35,859 nucleotides of DNA. Origin: an uncultured Collinsella sp. GTDB taxonomy: Bacteria > Actinomycetota > Coriobacteriia > Coriobacteriales > Coriobacteriaceae. Position 1 is the stretch's first letter, and each line of letters begins with the position of its first letter. Location: contig CABVDJ010000023.1 in assembly GCA_902497025.1 (NCBI GenBank), positions 1-35,859 of the forward strand. The letters run 5' to 3'. The notes beneath the pieces are model-generated. The model saw only the letters and a list, made by a program, of their open reading frames with translations, was not told the DNA's origin and did no database searches. This document shows positions 9,777 through 15,828 of the stretch, in pieces. A program made the position numbers and the translations under genes.

Positions 9777-10922
9777 CTAAGCGGTGGGAAGCTCTGGCGT
9801 GTTAGCCGGCTGCTGCGGCTTGAGGTGGGCGTTGTGCCAGATGATTTGGATGATGTAGCCGAGCATAAAGACAAAGGCCACGCCGCTGATGAAGCCGCCT
9901 ACGAGGGGAAGCCCCGTGAGGGCGCCTGCGATTACGCCACCAGCGGCTGCCATGGCGTAGCGGTTCTGGCTGTGTCCGACCATGCGCGCGATCGCGCACC
10001 CTGCAAAGGCACTCGACACCAGCGCGATGCCAATAACACCGCACATGAGGGCTCCGGCAAGCGACAGACCAGCGATAGAGATAATTAGCAGTAGGACGGC
10101 GGGGACGATAGCAATCGTGCCCAGAAGACCGCTCACCCACAGGGGCATGGGGCGCTGGTGGAGCATACCGGCGGCGCTGGCAGTCGCACGCGGAAAGACG
10201 AGCTCGAGCAGCAGAGCGACAAAGCAGGTCGAGAGTGCCGCGGCGACGATACCGCCGATGACATCGTTAACGGTGGAAGTATCCTCGTTCTCGGTGCGGT
10301 CGATCTTGAGTGCGCCGACCTCGGCTCCCGCGGCGCGCTCGGGGTCCTCGGAGACGTGCGCGTTCACGGTGCCGGTGATATGGGCGTTCTTGCCCAGGAT
10401 GAGCTTGTCGGCCCAAACCTCGACATCGCCCTCGACGGTGCCATCGATGGTCACCGTATCGCCCGCAAGCGCTGCCGACTTGGTGGAGCCTCGCAAGGCA
10501 ACCGTCTCGCCTATCGCGTAGAAACAGTTGGCGGTGCTGTCGGAATTGAGAACGACATGCTGGCCAGCAACGGTCACGCTGCCATCAACCGTGGTCTGGG
10601 CGATATCAATCGTGCGCGCCGCAAGACGAATGGCGCCGCCCACCGTGCAGTCGCGAATTGAGAGGGTATCGCCCGCGGCGATGATATCGCGGTCGATGGA
10701 CACATCATCCAAGTTGAGGGCCTGACCGGCCCAGTACAGGTCACCCTCAACGCCGGACGGATTGGCGTCATTGTCGGTCGCAAGTACGTTGCCTGCGGTG
10801 TCCGTGCCGGCGAACGACGCCGTGGGAAGCACGGTGATCGCCAGCGCGATGAGCGCGAATAGGATGGTGATGCGGCCCCATGCTTTACGGCGCTGGGTCA
10901 ACGGGAATTGATTGCAGGGCAT
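9777..10922 (-). CDS. Bactofilin-like polymer-domain protein with C-terminal membrane domain
   Basis: This 381-residue protein starts with a basic end and a hydrophobic segment ('ITILFALIALAITVLPTASFA'), a signal peptide or anchor. The next 150 or so residues are short beta-strand repeats typical of bactofilin/polymer-forming right-handed beta-helices ('GDTLSIRDCTVGGAIRLAARTIDIAQTTVDGSVTVAGQHVVLNS', 'GTVEGDVEVWADKLILGKNAHITGTV'). A charged linker leads to several membrane segments in the C-terminal half. This resembles polymer-forming cytoskeletal family proteins with a multi-TM C-terminus, so the beta-helix probably faces outside the cell. The ATG at 10922 is chosen over one at 10970 because AAGGA lies eight bases upstream. 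A perfect inverted repeat sits just before that site. Cellular role unknown. Confidence 0.72.
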   Translation of the reverse strand: MPCNQFPLTQRRKAWGRITILFALIALAITVLPTASFAGTDTAGNVLATDNDANPSGVEGDLYWAGQALNLDDVSIDRDIIAAGDTLSIRDCTVGGAIRLAARTIDIAQTTVDGSVTVAGQHVVLNSDSTANCFYAIGETVALRGSTKSAALAGDTVTIDGTVEGDVEVWADKLILGKNAHITGTVNAHVSEDPERAAGAEVGALKIDRTENEDTSTVNDVIGGIVAAALSTCFVALLLELVFPRATASAAGMLHQRPMPLWVSGLLGTIAIVPAVLLLIISIAGLSLAGALMCGVIGIALVSSAFAGCAIARMVGHSQNRYAMAAAGGVIAGALTGLPLVGGFISGVAFVFMLGYIIQIIWHNAHLKPQQPANTPELPTA

Positions 10923-10934
10923 AGTGAATCCTTC

Positions 10935-10959
10935 GTTAGATACTCGGCATATATCTAAC
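10935..10959 (-). promoter_or_regulatory. Perfect 8-bp inverted repeat upstream of the bactofilin-like gene
   Basis: GTTAGATA (10935-10942) and TATCTAAC (10952-10959) are exact inverted copies separated by 9 bp. They lie 12 to 36 bases before the start codon on the minus strand. The spacing and AT-rich half-sites fit a dimeric repressor operator; a 5'-leader hairpin is the alternative. Confidence 0.5.
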
Positions 10960-11028
10960 AGGGTACCCAACGCGTGGGCGCTCTAAAAGAACCTCTCGGT
11001 TGCATTTCGAAGGGTCGTGCCGTGCTGT

Positions 11029-11718
11029 CTACTTTTTACGGTGCAAGAAGCGCGCGATATCTTCTTCGGTGGGGCTTTTGATGTCAAAGCGCAGCGAGAG
11101 CCAGCGCAGACCCATGGTCACGACAACGCATACGACCAGCGCGGCGACATTGCTCATGATGCCGCTCATAACGAGACACACATAGCTTGTCGATCCGGCG
11201 ATGGCGGCGATGGCATAAAAGTTAGTACGTTGGAAAATGCCCGGAACCACGCCCATAAAGCCGTCGCGCAACATGCCGCCGCCCACCGCGGTGAAAAAGC
11301 CCATCATGATGCACACCGCCGGCGCAAAGCCGTAGACCAGCGCCTTGTCTGCTCCAGTGGCGGCGTAGATGCCGACCGAGATGATGTCGAGCAGGGGAAT
11401 GAGTTTTTCGGGCTTGTCGACGATAGCCGGGAAGATATAGATGATGGCTGCCGTGGCAATGGAAAGCGGGAGCGCCATCGGCTGGTTGAGGATGTAAACG
11501 TTGCCCACCTGCAGCGTCATATCGCGCAAAAGACCGCCGCCCAGACCGCAGACCACCGCGAGCGCGACCGCGCCCACCAGGTCGAGCTTGTGCTCGCGCG
11601 CAACCAGTACACCCGAGATCGATGCAGCGACAACAGCGAACATCTCGAGCCAAAACGGAATAGCGACCATGGCATCCGAGGCATGTGAGGTAATGGTTAT
11701 GGCGGCGACGACGGGCAA
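11029..11718 (-). CDS. TRIC / UPF0126 (YicG-like) family membrane protein
   Basis: This polytopic membrane protein of about 229 residues belongs to the UPF0126 family, which is related to trimeric intracellular cation channels; some members are reported to transport glycine. Both internal repeats are visible, each with a glycine-rich motif followed by LRD: 'VCGLGGGLLRDMTL' and 'FFTAVGGGMLRDGFMGVVPGIF'. About seven hydrophobic helices are present and the tail is basic. I place the start at TTG 11718, because AAAGGA lies seven bases upstream. ATG 11670 is a family-plausible alternative (213 residues) but has a weak ribosome-binding site. The frame stays open to 11979, but that stretch crosses a palindromic repeat and is not coding. 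The transported substrate is unknown. Confidence 0.82.
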   Translation of the reverse strand: MPVVAAITITSHASDAMVAIPFWLEMFAVVAASISGVLVAREHKLDLVGAVALAVVCGLGGGLLRDMTLQVGNVYILNQPMALPLSIATAAIIYIFPAIVDKPEKLIPLLDIISVGIYAATGADKALVYGFAPAVCIMMGFFTAVGGGMLRDGFMGVVPGIFQRTNFYAIAAIAGSTSYVCLVMSGIMSNVAALVVCVVVTMGLRWLSLRFDIKSPTEEDIARFLHRKK

Positions 11719-11849
11719 GATGGGGTCCTTTGGATTACGGATTTGGACAATGCCCGTACATAGTACATGTTCGGCGCCGATTGCGACCCTATTGCTCGGC
11801 AAACGGTCGGGACTGGGTGGGGGCATGGCGTTGCTGGAATGCCAGGGGT

Positions 11850-11930
11850 CCAGAACATGTACGTCACCCTCCAAAAACGACATTTTCCGACATCTTTGGA
11901 GGCTGACGTACATGTTTGGATTGAGCTCAC
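11850..11930. repeat. Palindromic element, left copy (inverted relative to 13041-13120)
   Basis: The element is about 80 bp and nearly palindromic. Outer arms ACATGTACGTCA (11855-11866) and TGACGTACATGT (11904-11915) are perfect inverted copies. Inner arms CCTCCAAA (11868-11875) and TTTGGAGG (11895-11902) also pair, and the loop contains CGACAT twice. The flank ATTGAGCTCAC is part of the repeated unit. The reverse complement recurs at 13041-13120 with about four differences. There is no T tract, so this is not an ordinary terminator. Confidence 0.9.
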
Positions 11931-11937
11931 AGCATGA

Positions 11938-11955
11938 GTGAGTTGATTTACTCAC
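11938..11955 (+). promoter_or_regulatory. Short perfect hairpin before the nuclease gene
   Basis: GTGAGT (11938-11943) pairs with ACTCAC (11950-11955) around a 6-nt loop. It lies between the left palindromic element and the nuclease gene, and a TATATT sequence (11962-11967) follows seven bases later. It could be an operator overlapping a promoter. No convincing -35 box is visible. Confidence 0.35.
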
Positions 11956-12022
11956 ATCCGGTATATTTCCCCACTTCAACGGACATAAGAGTTGGATACC
12001 GGCTCAGAGCGAGAGGCCCTCA

Positions 12023-13030
12023 ATGGATACCCCTGTTCTCATTTCGCATAAAACCGCATGGCTTGTCCATCATGCACCCCAGAATTTGGTTCAGTCTCTT
12101 GCGCGGCACGACTACCAGATAGGCGCACAAGGCATCTCCACCCAGCAACGTGTTGCGCGCATACGACAGGCCCTTACCGACTGCGGCATTCCGTCCGATA
12201 TGCTTAAGACTATCGATATCGCGGTTGTATTCGAATTTGAGCGAATTCGTACCAAAGGCGTCGTTTGCCACATTCTTGGACAAAATCTTCCCTACGAGCA
12301 TATTAACGAGTTGACGCCCGGAATCTTCATCACCGACGAAGCCTTCACCTTCGCGCTCGCTGCCGAGTGGATGGATAGGATCGAATATCTCGAATATGGC
12401 TATGAAGTTTGCGGCGATTATCGCATGAGGCTCAATCCCGCCGACCCTTATACCGAGCAACCAGCCACCACCTCCAAGGATGAAATAACCGAACTGCTCG
12501 ATCGGCACCCCGGCAAACCCGGTGCCACACGTGCACGGCTCGCGCTCAGGCACATCTACAATCGCTCGGCCTCGCCTATGGAGACCGCTTCGGCAATCGC
12601 CCTCTCGCTCCCAACAAGCGAAGGCGGCGTTGGCATCCGAGGTATCGAACTCAACAAACCGCTCGAGATCCCTCAACGTCTCTGGCATTGCGCCAAAGCT
12701 CGAACACTCAAAATCGATGCGCTCGTTACCTACAAGCGCAGGGAGCTCGGTATCGAATATAAGGGCGGCTTTCACGATGAGTTCGAGCGCAAGGGGGCAG
12801 ATGCGGAGCGAGAGGCCGTTCTCTCCCAAATGGGATATCGAATCGTTACGCTCACTTCGGCTCAGTTCGGCAGCCAGCTCGCCTTTCACCGCGCCATGAA
12901 CAACATTCGCGAAGCACTCGGCATGCCTCGCTGTACCGACACCGGGTACCAGCGAAAGCAAAACGAACTACGCAAGGCACTTATCCGTAACTGGAAAGGC
13001 ATGCGAGACGAGGAGGCGCCTTCCGAATAG
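12023..13030 (+). CDS. PD-(D/E)XK-like (DUF559/Vsr-related) endonuclease-domain protein
   Basis: This 335-residue protein appears to have a C-terminal nuclease fold. Around residues 232-285 'KARTLKIDALVTYKRRELGIEYKGGFH' supplies the Asp and the E-x-K of a PD-(D/E)XK site. A helix with 'EREAVLSQMGYRIVTLTSAQF' follows, as in DUF559/Vsr-like domains. The middle holds 'ASPMETASAIALSLPTSEGGVGIRGIELNKPLEI', a block I associate with a protein family expanded in Coriobacteriia. The N-terminal part ('LISHKTAWLVHHAP') recalls AbiEi-like proteins but is too divergent to call. The ATG follows GAGAGG. The gene stands alone between two inverted palindromic elements; the right one begins ten bases after the stop. 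It could be a defence nuclease, a mobile-element enzyme or a domesticated protein. Substrate unknown. Confidence 0.75.
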   Translation: MDTPVLISHKTAWLVHHAPQNLVQSLARHDYQIGAQGISTQQRVARIRQALTDCGIPSDMLKTIDIAVVFEFERIRTKGVVCHILGQNLPYEHINELTPGIFITDEAFTFALAAEWMDRIEYLEYGYEVCGDYRMRLNPADPYTEQPATTSKDEITELLDRHPGKPGATRARLALRHIYNRSASPMETASAIALSLPTSEGGVGIRGIELNKPLEIPQRLWHCAKARTLKIDALVTYKRRELGIEYKGGFHDEFERKGADAEREAVLSQMGYRIVTLTSAQFGSQLAFHRAMNNIREALGMPRCTDTGYQRKQNELRKALIRNWKGMRDEEAPSE

Positions 13031-13040
13031 TGCCACTCCC

Positions 13041-13120
13041 GTGAGCTCAATCCAAATGTGTACGTCAGCCTCCAAAGATGTCGAAAAATGTCGTTTTTGG
13101 AGGGTGATGTACATGTTTGG
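13041..13120. repeat. Palindromic element, right copy (inverted relative to 11850-11930)
   Basis: Starting at GTGAGCTCAATCC, this copy reads as the reverse complement of 11850-11930, with about four substitutions over roughly 77 aligned bases. The inner arms CCTCCAAA and TTTTGGAGG are intact. Two of the substitutions slightly weaken the outer arms. It starts ten bases after the nuclease stop codon, so a transcript of that gene would end in this structure. Confidence 0.9.
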
Positions 13121-13152
13121 TTGGGGCGTGCGGCCGAGAGAGGATTCGATAA

Positions 13153-13180
13153 CAAAAAAGCTCCCATTCCCGGGAGCTTT
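13153..13180 (-). terminator. Terminator of tRNA-Ser (CGA)
   Basis: AGCTCCC (13159-13165) pairs with GGGAGCT (13172-13178). On the minus strand the stem is followed by a run of six T (complement of 13153-13158), just after the tRNA-Ser 3' end at 13192. Confidence 0.82.
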
Positions 13181-13191
13181 CTCAACCAAAA

Positions 13192-13282
13192 TGGCGGAGG
13201 AGGAGGGATTCGAACCCTCGTGACCTTATACAGGCCAAACGGTTTTCGAGACCGCCGCATTCAACCACTCTGCCACCCCTCC
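13192..13282 (-). tRNA. tRNA-Ser (CGA)
   Basis: A 91-nt class II tRNA on the minus strand with encoded CCA. The acceptor GGAGGGG pairs with CTCCTCC (one G-U). The anticodon loop CTCGAAA carries CGA (complement of 13246-13248). The long variable arm and the T arm GGTTCGAATCC are present. It is followed by its own terminator. Confidence 0.95.
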
Positions 13283-13290
13283 GCGTGGGG

Positions 13291-13321
13291 TAAAAACAAA
13301 GCAGGCTCGAAGGCCTGCTTT
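13291..13321 (-). terminator. Hairpin between the two tRNA-Ser genes
   Basis: AAAGCAGGC (13298-13306) pairs exactly with GCCTGCTTT (13313-13321) around a 6-nt loop. On the minus strand the stem continues into TTTGTTTTTA, consistent with termination or processing after tRNA-Ser (GGA). Confidence 0.7.
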
Positions 13322-13330
13322 GGAATTAAC

Positions 13331-13421
13331 TGGCGGAGAGTCAGGGATTTGAACCCTGGAGACGCTTTTGACGCCTACACGATTTCCAATCGTGCTCCTT
13401 CGGCCACTCGGACAACTCTCC
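13331..13421 (-). tRNA. tRNA-Ser (GGA)
   Basis: A 91-nt class II tRNA on the minus strand. The acceptor GGAGAGT pairs fully with ACTCTCC, the discriminator is G and CCA is encoded. The anticodon stem-loop reads GATTGGAAATC with anticodon GGA. The variable arm is long, as expected for tRNA-Ser. Confidence 0.95.
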
Positions 13422-13437
13422 GTTAAATGCGAAAGTC

Positions 13438-13465
13438 AGTATACACGAGGAATCGCAAAGTGCAA
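13438..13465 (-). promoter_or_regulatory. Promoter of the tRNA-Ser genes
   Basis: On the minus strand, TTGCAC (complement of 13460-13465) and TATACT (complement of 13438-13443) are separated by 16 bp. The -10 box ends 16 bases before the tRNA-Ser (GGA) 5' end. Both boxes match the sigma-70 consensus well. Confidence 0.68.
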
Positions 13466-13915
13466 ACAGAAAAGTTGGCATTTTTTGAAACGCTTGGCTT
13501 CGTGATGGGGTCCAGGAGGCCAAAAACGGGCTCTGACCAGCATGGCTGCATGCGGCAAATTGTTCAAAATGAGTATTTATAAACGACGTGGCAGCAATTT
13601 TAAAAATCTTTGAACGGTGTTGTGAACCACTGGTATGCATTTCGCGACCACAGCCATGCGCTCGCTGACCTGCGGCTTGGCTCAGTTTGTCCCCGCAGCG
13701 CCGTGTCTTGTCCGCAGATCCGTCAAGCATTTGGTCAGCATTTGGTTGGAAGACGCATGAAACGTCGTGCGAGTATAGGCATATGTGGAGGTCATGAGGT
13801 TGTAGCTGCATATTCTTGCAGCCTGGGAGGTTGAAAGATATTATTACCAAGTCTTTTCCTGCTTCAGGCGCACCTTCACGACCTGAAGCCACATTTGCCC
13901 AGAGGAGGTGACAAT
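13466..13915 (+). other. Intergenic region and leader of the rpsF operon
   Basis: No gene is supported in these 450 bases. The first part shows no clear signal. From about 13774 there is a possible -10 sequence (TATAGG), but I found no well-spaced -35 box. Two hairpins lie in the presumed leader: GCTGCA (13805-13810) with TGCAGC (13817-13822), and a longer one at 13861-13889 given separately. Confidence 0.5.
13861..13889 (+). promoter_or_regulatory. Leader hairpin before rpsF, candidate S6/S18 autoregulatory element
   Basis: GCTTCAGG (13861-13868) pairs exactly with CCTGAAGC (13882-13889) around a 13-nt loop (CGCACCTTCACGA). The hairpin ends 15 bases before the SD sequence AGAGGAGG of rpsF. 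In many bacteria a leader hairpin here binds the S6:S18 complex to repress the operon. The position fits, but I could not verify the conserved bulge of that motif. Confidence 0.45.
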
Positions 13916-14209
13916 ATGAAGGCTTATGAACTGCTGTTCTTTGTTGACCCGTCGCTCGACCCCGAGACTCGTCTCGCTGTTATGAAGCGTATCGATACCA
14001 CGATCGCTGAGGGCGCTGGCAAGGTCGACTCCGTTGACGAGTGGGGCAAGCGCAAGCTCGCCTACGAGATCAACGACCTCACCGATGGTGACTACACCCT
14101 CATCAACTTCCACGCAGATCCTACCCAGATCGCCGAGCTTGATCGCGTCCTGCGCATCACCGACGCTGTGGTTCGCCACATGATCGTCCGTCGCGACGAC
14201 CAGGAGTAA
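13916..14209 (+). CDS. rpsF: 30S ribosomal protein S6
   Basis: This 97-residue protein has the typical bacterial S6 length and sequence: 'MKAYELLFFVDPSLDPETR', 'WGKRKLAYEINDLTDGDYTLINFHADPTQIAELDRVLRITDAVVRHMIVRRDD'. S6 binds 16S rRNA together with S18 in the 30S platform. The start at 13916 is set by the strong SD AGAGGAGGTG. An upstream in-frame ATG at 13895 would place the SD inside the gene. First gene of the rpsF-ssb-rpsR-rplI operon. Confidence 0.97.
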   Translation: MKAYELLFFVDPSLDPETRLAVMKRIDTTIAEGAGKVDSVDEWGKRKLAYEINDLTDGDYTLINFHADPTQIAELDRVLRITDAVVRHMIVRRDDQE

Positions 14210-14257
14210 GACTGTCGTTTTGGACTGGGCTTGTGCCCCAAGAGGAAGTAGTGAGTT

Positions 14258-14710
14258 ATGAGCATCAATCGAGTGAACATCACCGGTAACCTCACGCGTG
14301 ATCCCGAGCTGCGCGCCACCGCCGGCGGAACCCAGGTTCTGTCCTTTGGCGTCGCCGTGAACGATCGTCGCCGCAACCCGCAGACTGGCGAGTGGGAGGA
14401 CTATCCCAACTTTGTCGACTGCACTATGTTCGGCACGCGCGCCGAGGCCGTGAGCCGTTTCCTGGCAAAGGGAAACAAGGTCGCGATCGAGGGCAAGCTG
14501 CGCTACAGCTCTTGGGAGCGCGACGGCCAGCGCCGGAGCAAGCTTGAGGTCATCGTCGATGAGATCGAGTTTATGAGCTCCCGTGGTGGTCAGGGTGGCT
14601 ACGATCAGGGCGGTTACGCCCCCGCAGCTCCCGCGCCCGCAGCACGTCCTGCCGCACCGGTGGCAACGCCGCCCGCGGTCGACGTCTACGATGAGGACAT
14701 CCCGTTCTAA
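14258..14710 (+). CDS. ssb: Single-stranded DNA-binding protein
   Basis: This 150-residue SSB has an OB fold at residues 1 to about 108 ('SINRVNITGNLTRDPELRATAGGTQVLSFGVAVNDRR', 'VDCTMFGTRAEAVSRFLAKGNKVAIEGKLRYSSWERDGQRRSKLEVIVDEIEF'). A Gly/Gln/Tyr- then Ala/Pro-rich linker follows, and the acidic tip DEDIPF recruits partner proteins. It coats single-stranded DNA during replication and repair. The ATG is preceded by AGAGGAAG. Its place between rpsF and rpsR is the conserved order. Confidence 0.97.
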   Translation: MSINRVNITGNLTRDPELRATAGGTQVLSFGVAVNDRRRNPQTGEWEDYPNFVDCTMFGTRAEAVSRFLAKGNKVAIEGKLRYSSWERDGQRRSKLEVIVDEIEFMSSRGGQGGYDQGGYAPAAPAPAARPAAPVATPPAVDVYDEDIPF

Positions 14711-14737
14711 GGGCTGTTCACCTATTTTTGAGTGAGA

Positions 14738-14763
14738 GGCGGCTTCGGTTCGCCGAAGTTGCC
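14738..14763 (+). promoter_or_regulatory. Intra-operonic hairpin upstream of rpsR
   Basis: GGCGGCTTCGG (14738-14748) pairs with CCGAAGTTGCC (14753-14763), an 11-bp stem with two G-U pairs and a TTCG loop. It ends 19 bases before the rpsR start. No T tract follows, so RNA processing or translation control is likelier than termination. Confidence 0.5.
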
Positions 14764-14782
14764 AAACGAAAGGTATTTTGAC

Positions 14783-15049
14783 ATGGCTAATGATTTTTCT
14801 GCACGTCAGCCGCGTCGTAAGTACTGCCAGTTCTGCAAGGAGAACACTGAGTTCATCGACTATAAGGACACTCAGCTTCTCCGTAAGTACATGACCGACC
14901 GTGGCAAGATCAAGCCCCGTCGCGTCACTGGCGCTTGCACGCAGCATCAGCATGACATCGCCAACGCCATCAAGCGCGCCCGCGAGATGGCTCTCCTGCC
15001 GTACACCGTCCCCGTGGTTTCCTCTCGTGGCAACCGCGACCGCGGCTAA
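14783..15049 (+). CDS. rpsR: 30S ribosomal protein S18 (zinc-binding type)
   Basis: This 88-residue S18 partners S6 on the 30S platform. It keeps the Cys residues of the zinc-binding form: 'KYCQFCKE' near the N-terminus and 'TGACTQHQHDIANAIKRAREMALLPY' in the core. The start at 14783 is chosen because GAAAGG lies upstream and S18 homologues begin near here; an earlier in-frame ATG at 14732 would run through the hairpin. It is followed by rplI after 15 bases. Confidence 0.96.
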   Translation: MANDFSARQPRRKYCQFCKENTEFIDYKDTQLLRKYMTDRGKIKPRRVTGACTQHQHDIANAIKRAREMALLPYTVPVVSSRGNRDRG

Positions 15050-15064
15050 GAAGGGAGACGCATC

Positions 15065-15604
15065 ATGAAGGTTATTCTTCTCGATGAGATCAAGGGCAAG
15101 GGCGGCGAGGGTGACGTCGTAGAGGTCGCTCAGGGTTACGCTGAGAACTTCCTGTTCCCCAAGAAGCTCGCTGTTGCCGCCACCAAGGGCAACCTCAAGC
15201 AGCTTGACGAGCGTCGCAACAACATCGCCAAGCGCGAGGCCGTCCGTCTGGCTACCGCCAACGAGACCAAGGCTGCCTTCGAGGGCAAGACGGTCACCGT
15301 TGACGTCAAGGTTGGCGACGAGGGCATCCTCTTTGGCTCCGTTACCGCCGCTATGATCGCTGACGCCATCAAGGCTCAGCTCGGTATGGACATCGACCGC
15401 AAGCGCGTCGAGCTCGGTAAGCCCATCAAGGTTGCCGGTGCCCACACCGTTGCCATCTCGCTGTACCGCGAGATCAAGGCCGAGGTTGTCGTTCTCGTCG
15501 GCGTTACCGCCGAGGAGCTCGCTGCCGAGGCTGAGGTCGAGGAGGCCGCTGAGGTCGCCGAGGCCGAGACCGCCGAGGTCGAGACTGAGGCTGCTGCCGA
15601 GTAG
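15065..15604 (+). CDS. rplI: 50S ribosomal protein L9 with extended acidic tail
   Basis: This 179-residue L9 has the N-terminal rRNA-binding domain 'MKVILLDEIKGKGGEGDVVEVAQGYAENFLFPKKLAVAAT', the long connecting helix and the C-terminal domain ('LFGSVTAAMIADAIKAQLGMDIDRKRVEL'). L9 is usually about 150 residues. Here the last 30 or so are an Ala/Glu/Val tail (AEELAAEAEVEEAAEVAEAET...) with no basic residues, an addition of unknown purpose. AAGGGAG precedes the ATG. Last gene before the operon terminator. Confidence 0.96.
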   Translation: MKVILLDEIKGKGGEGDVVEVAQGYAENFLFPKKLAVAATKGNLKQLDERRNNIAKREAVRLATANETKAAFEGKTVTVDVKVGDEGILFGSVTAAMIADAIKAQLGMDIDRKRVELGKPIKVAGAHTVAISLYREIKAEVVVLVGVTAEELAAEAEVEEAAEVAEAETAEVETEAAAE

Positions 15605-15635
15605 CATTTGCTGCAACGCAACAATCTTGTTCTAA

Positions 15636-15669
15636 GAAGGGCGCTCTGGGAAACCAGGGCGCCTTTTTG
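15636..15669 (+). terminator. Terminator of the rpsF-ssb-rpsR-rplI operon
   Basis: GGCGC (15640-15644) pairs with GCGCC (15659-15663), and CTGG with CCAG inside, closed by a GAAA loop. TTTTTGTTTTTTG follows directly. It separates the ribosomal genes from dnaB. Confidence 0.87.
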
Positions 15670-15828
15670 TTTTTTGCGCTGAGTGAGTGTCATGGTGAAC
15701 GTTGCGTCGAAGTCCTATATACAGGACCGTTCGTCCGTTTGGTTCGGTGATGATTGGCGGCGCGCGGCGCGTTTTGGGACCGTGGCTGATACTATGGATG
15801 CTCGCAAGCGATATGAATGAGGATGCTC

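Noticed and set aside
11719..11979. N-terminal extension of the TRIC-family gene to an ATG at 11979
   Set aside because: The extra residues translate the palindromic element (which also reads open at 13041 on the other strand) and are not family-like. A ribosome-binding site supports TTG 11718.
13192..13421. tRNA-Ser genes as an integration site of a phage or island
   Set aside because: No integrase, no partial tRNA repeat (att site) and no phage genes occur nearby. The adjacent nuclease unit has its own palindromic ends instead.
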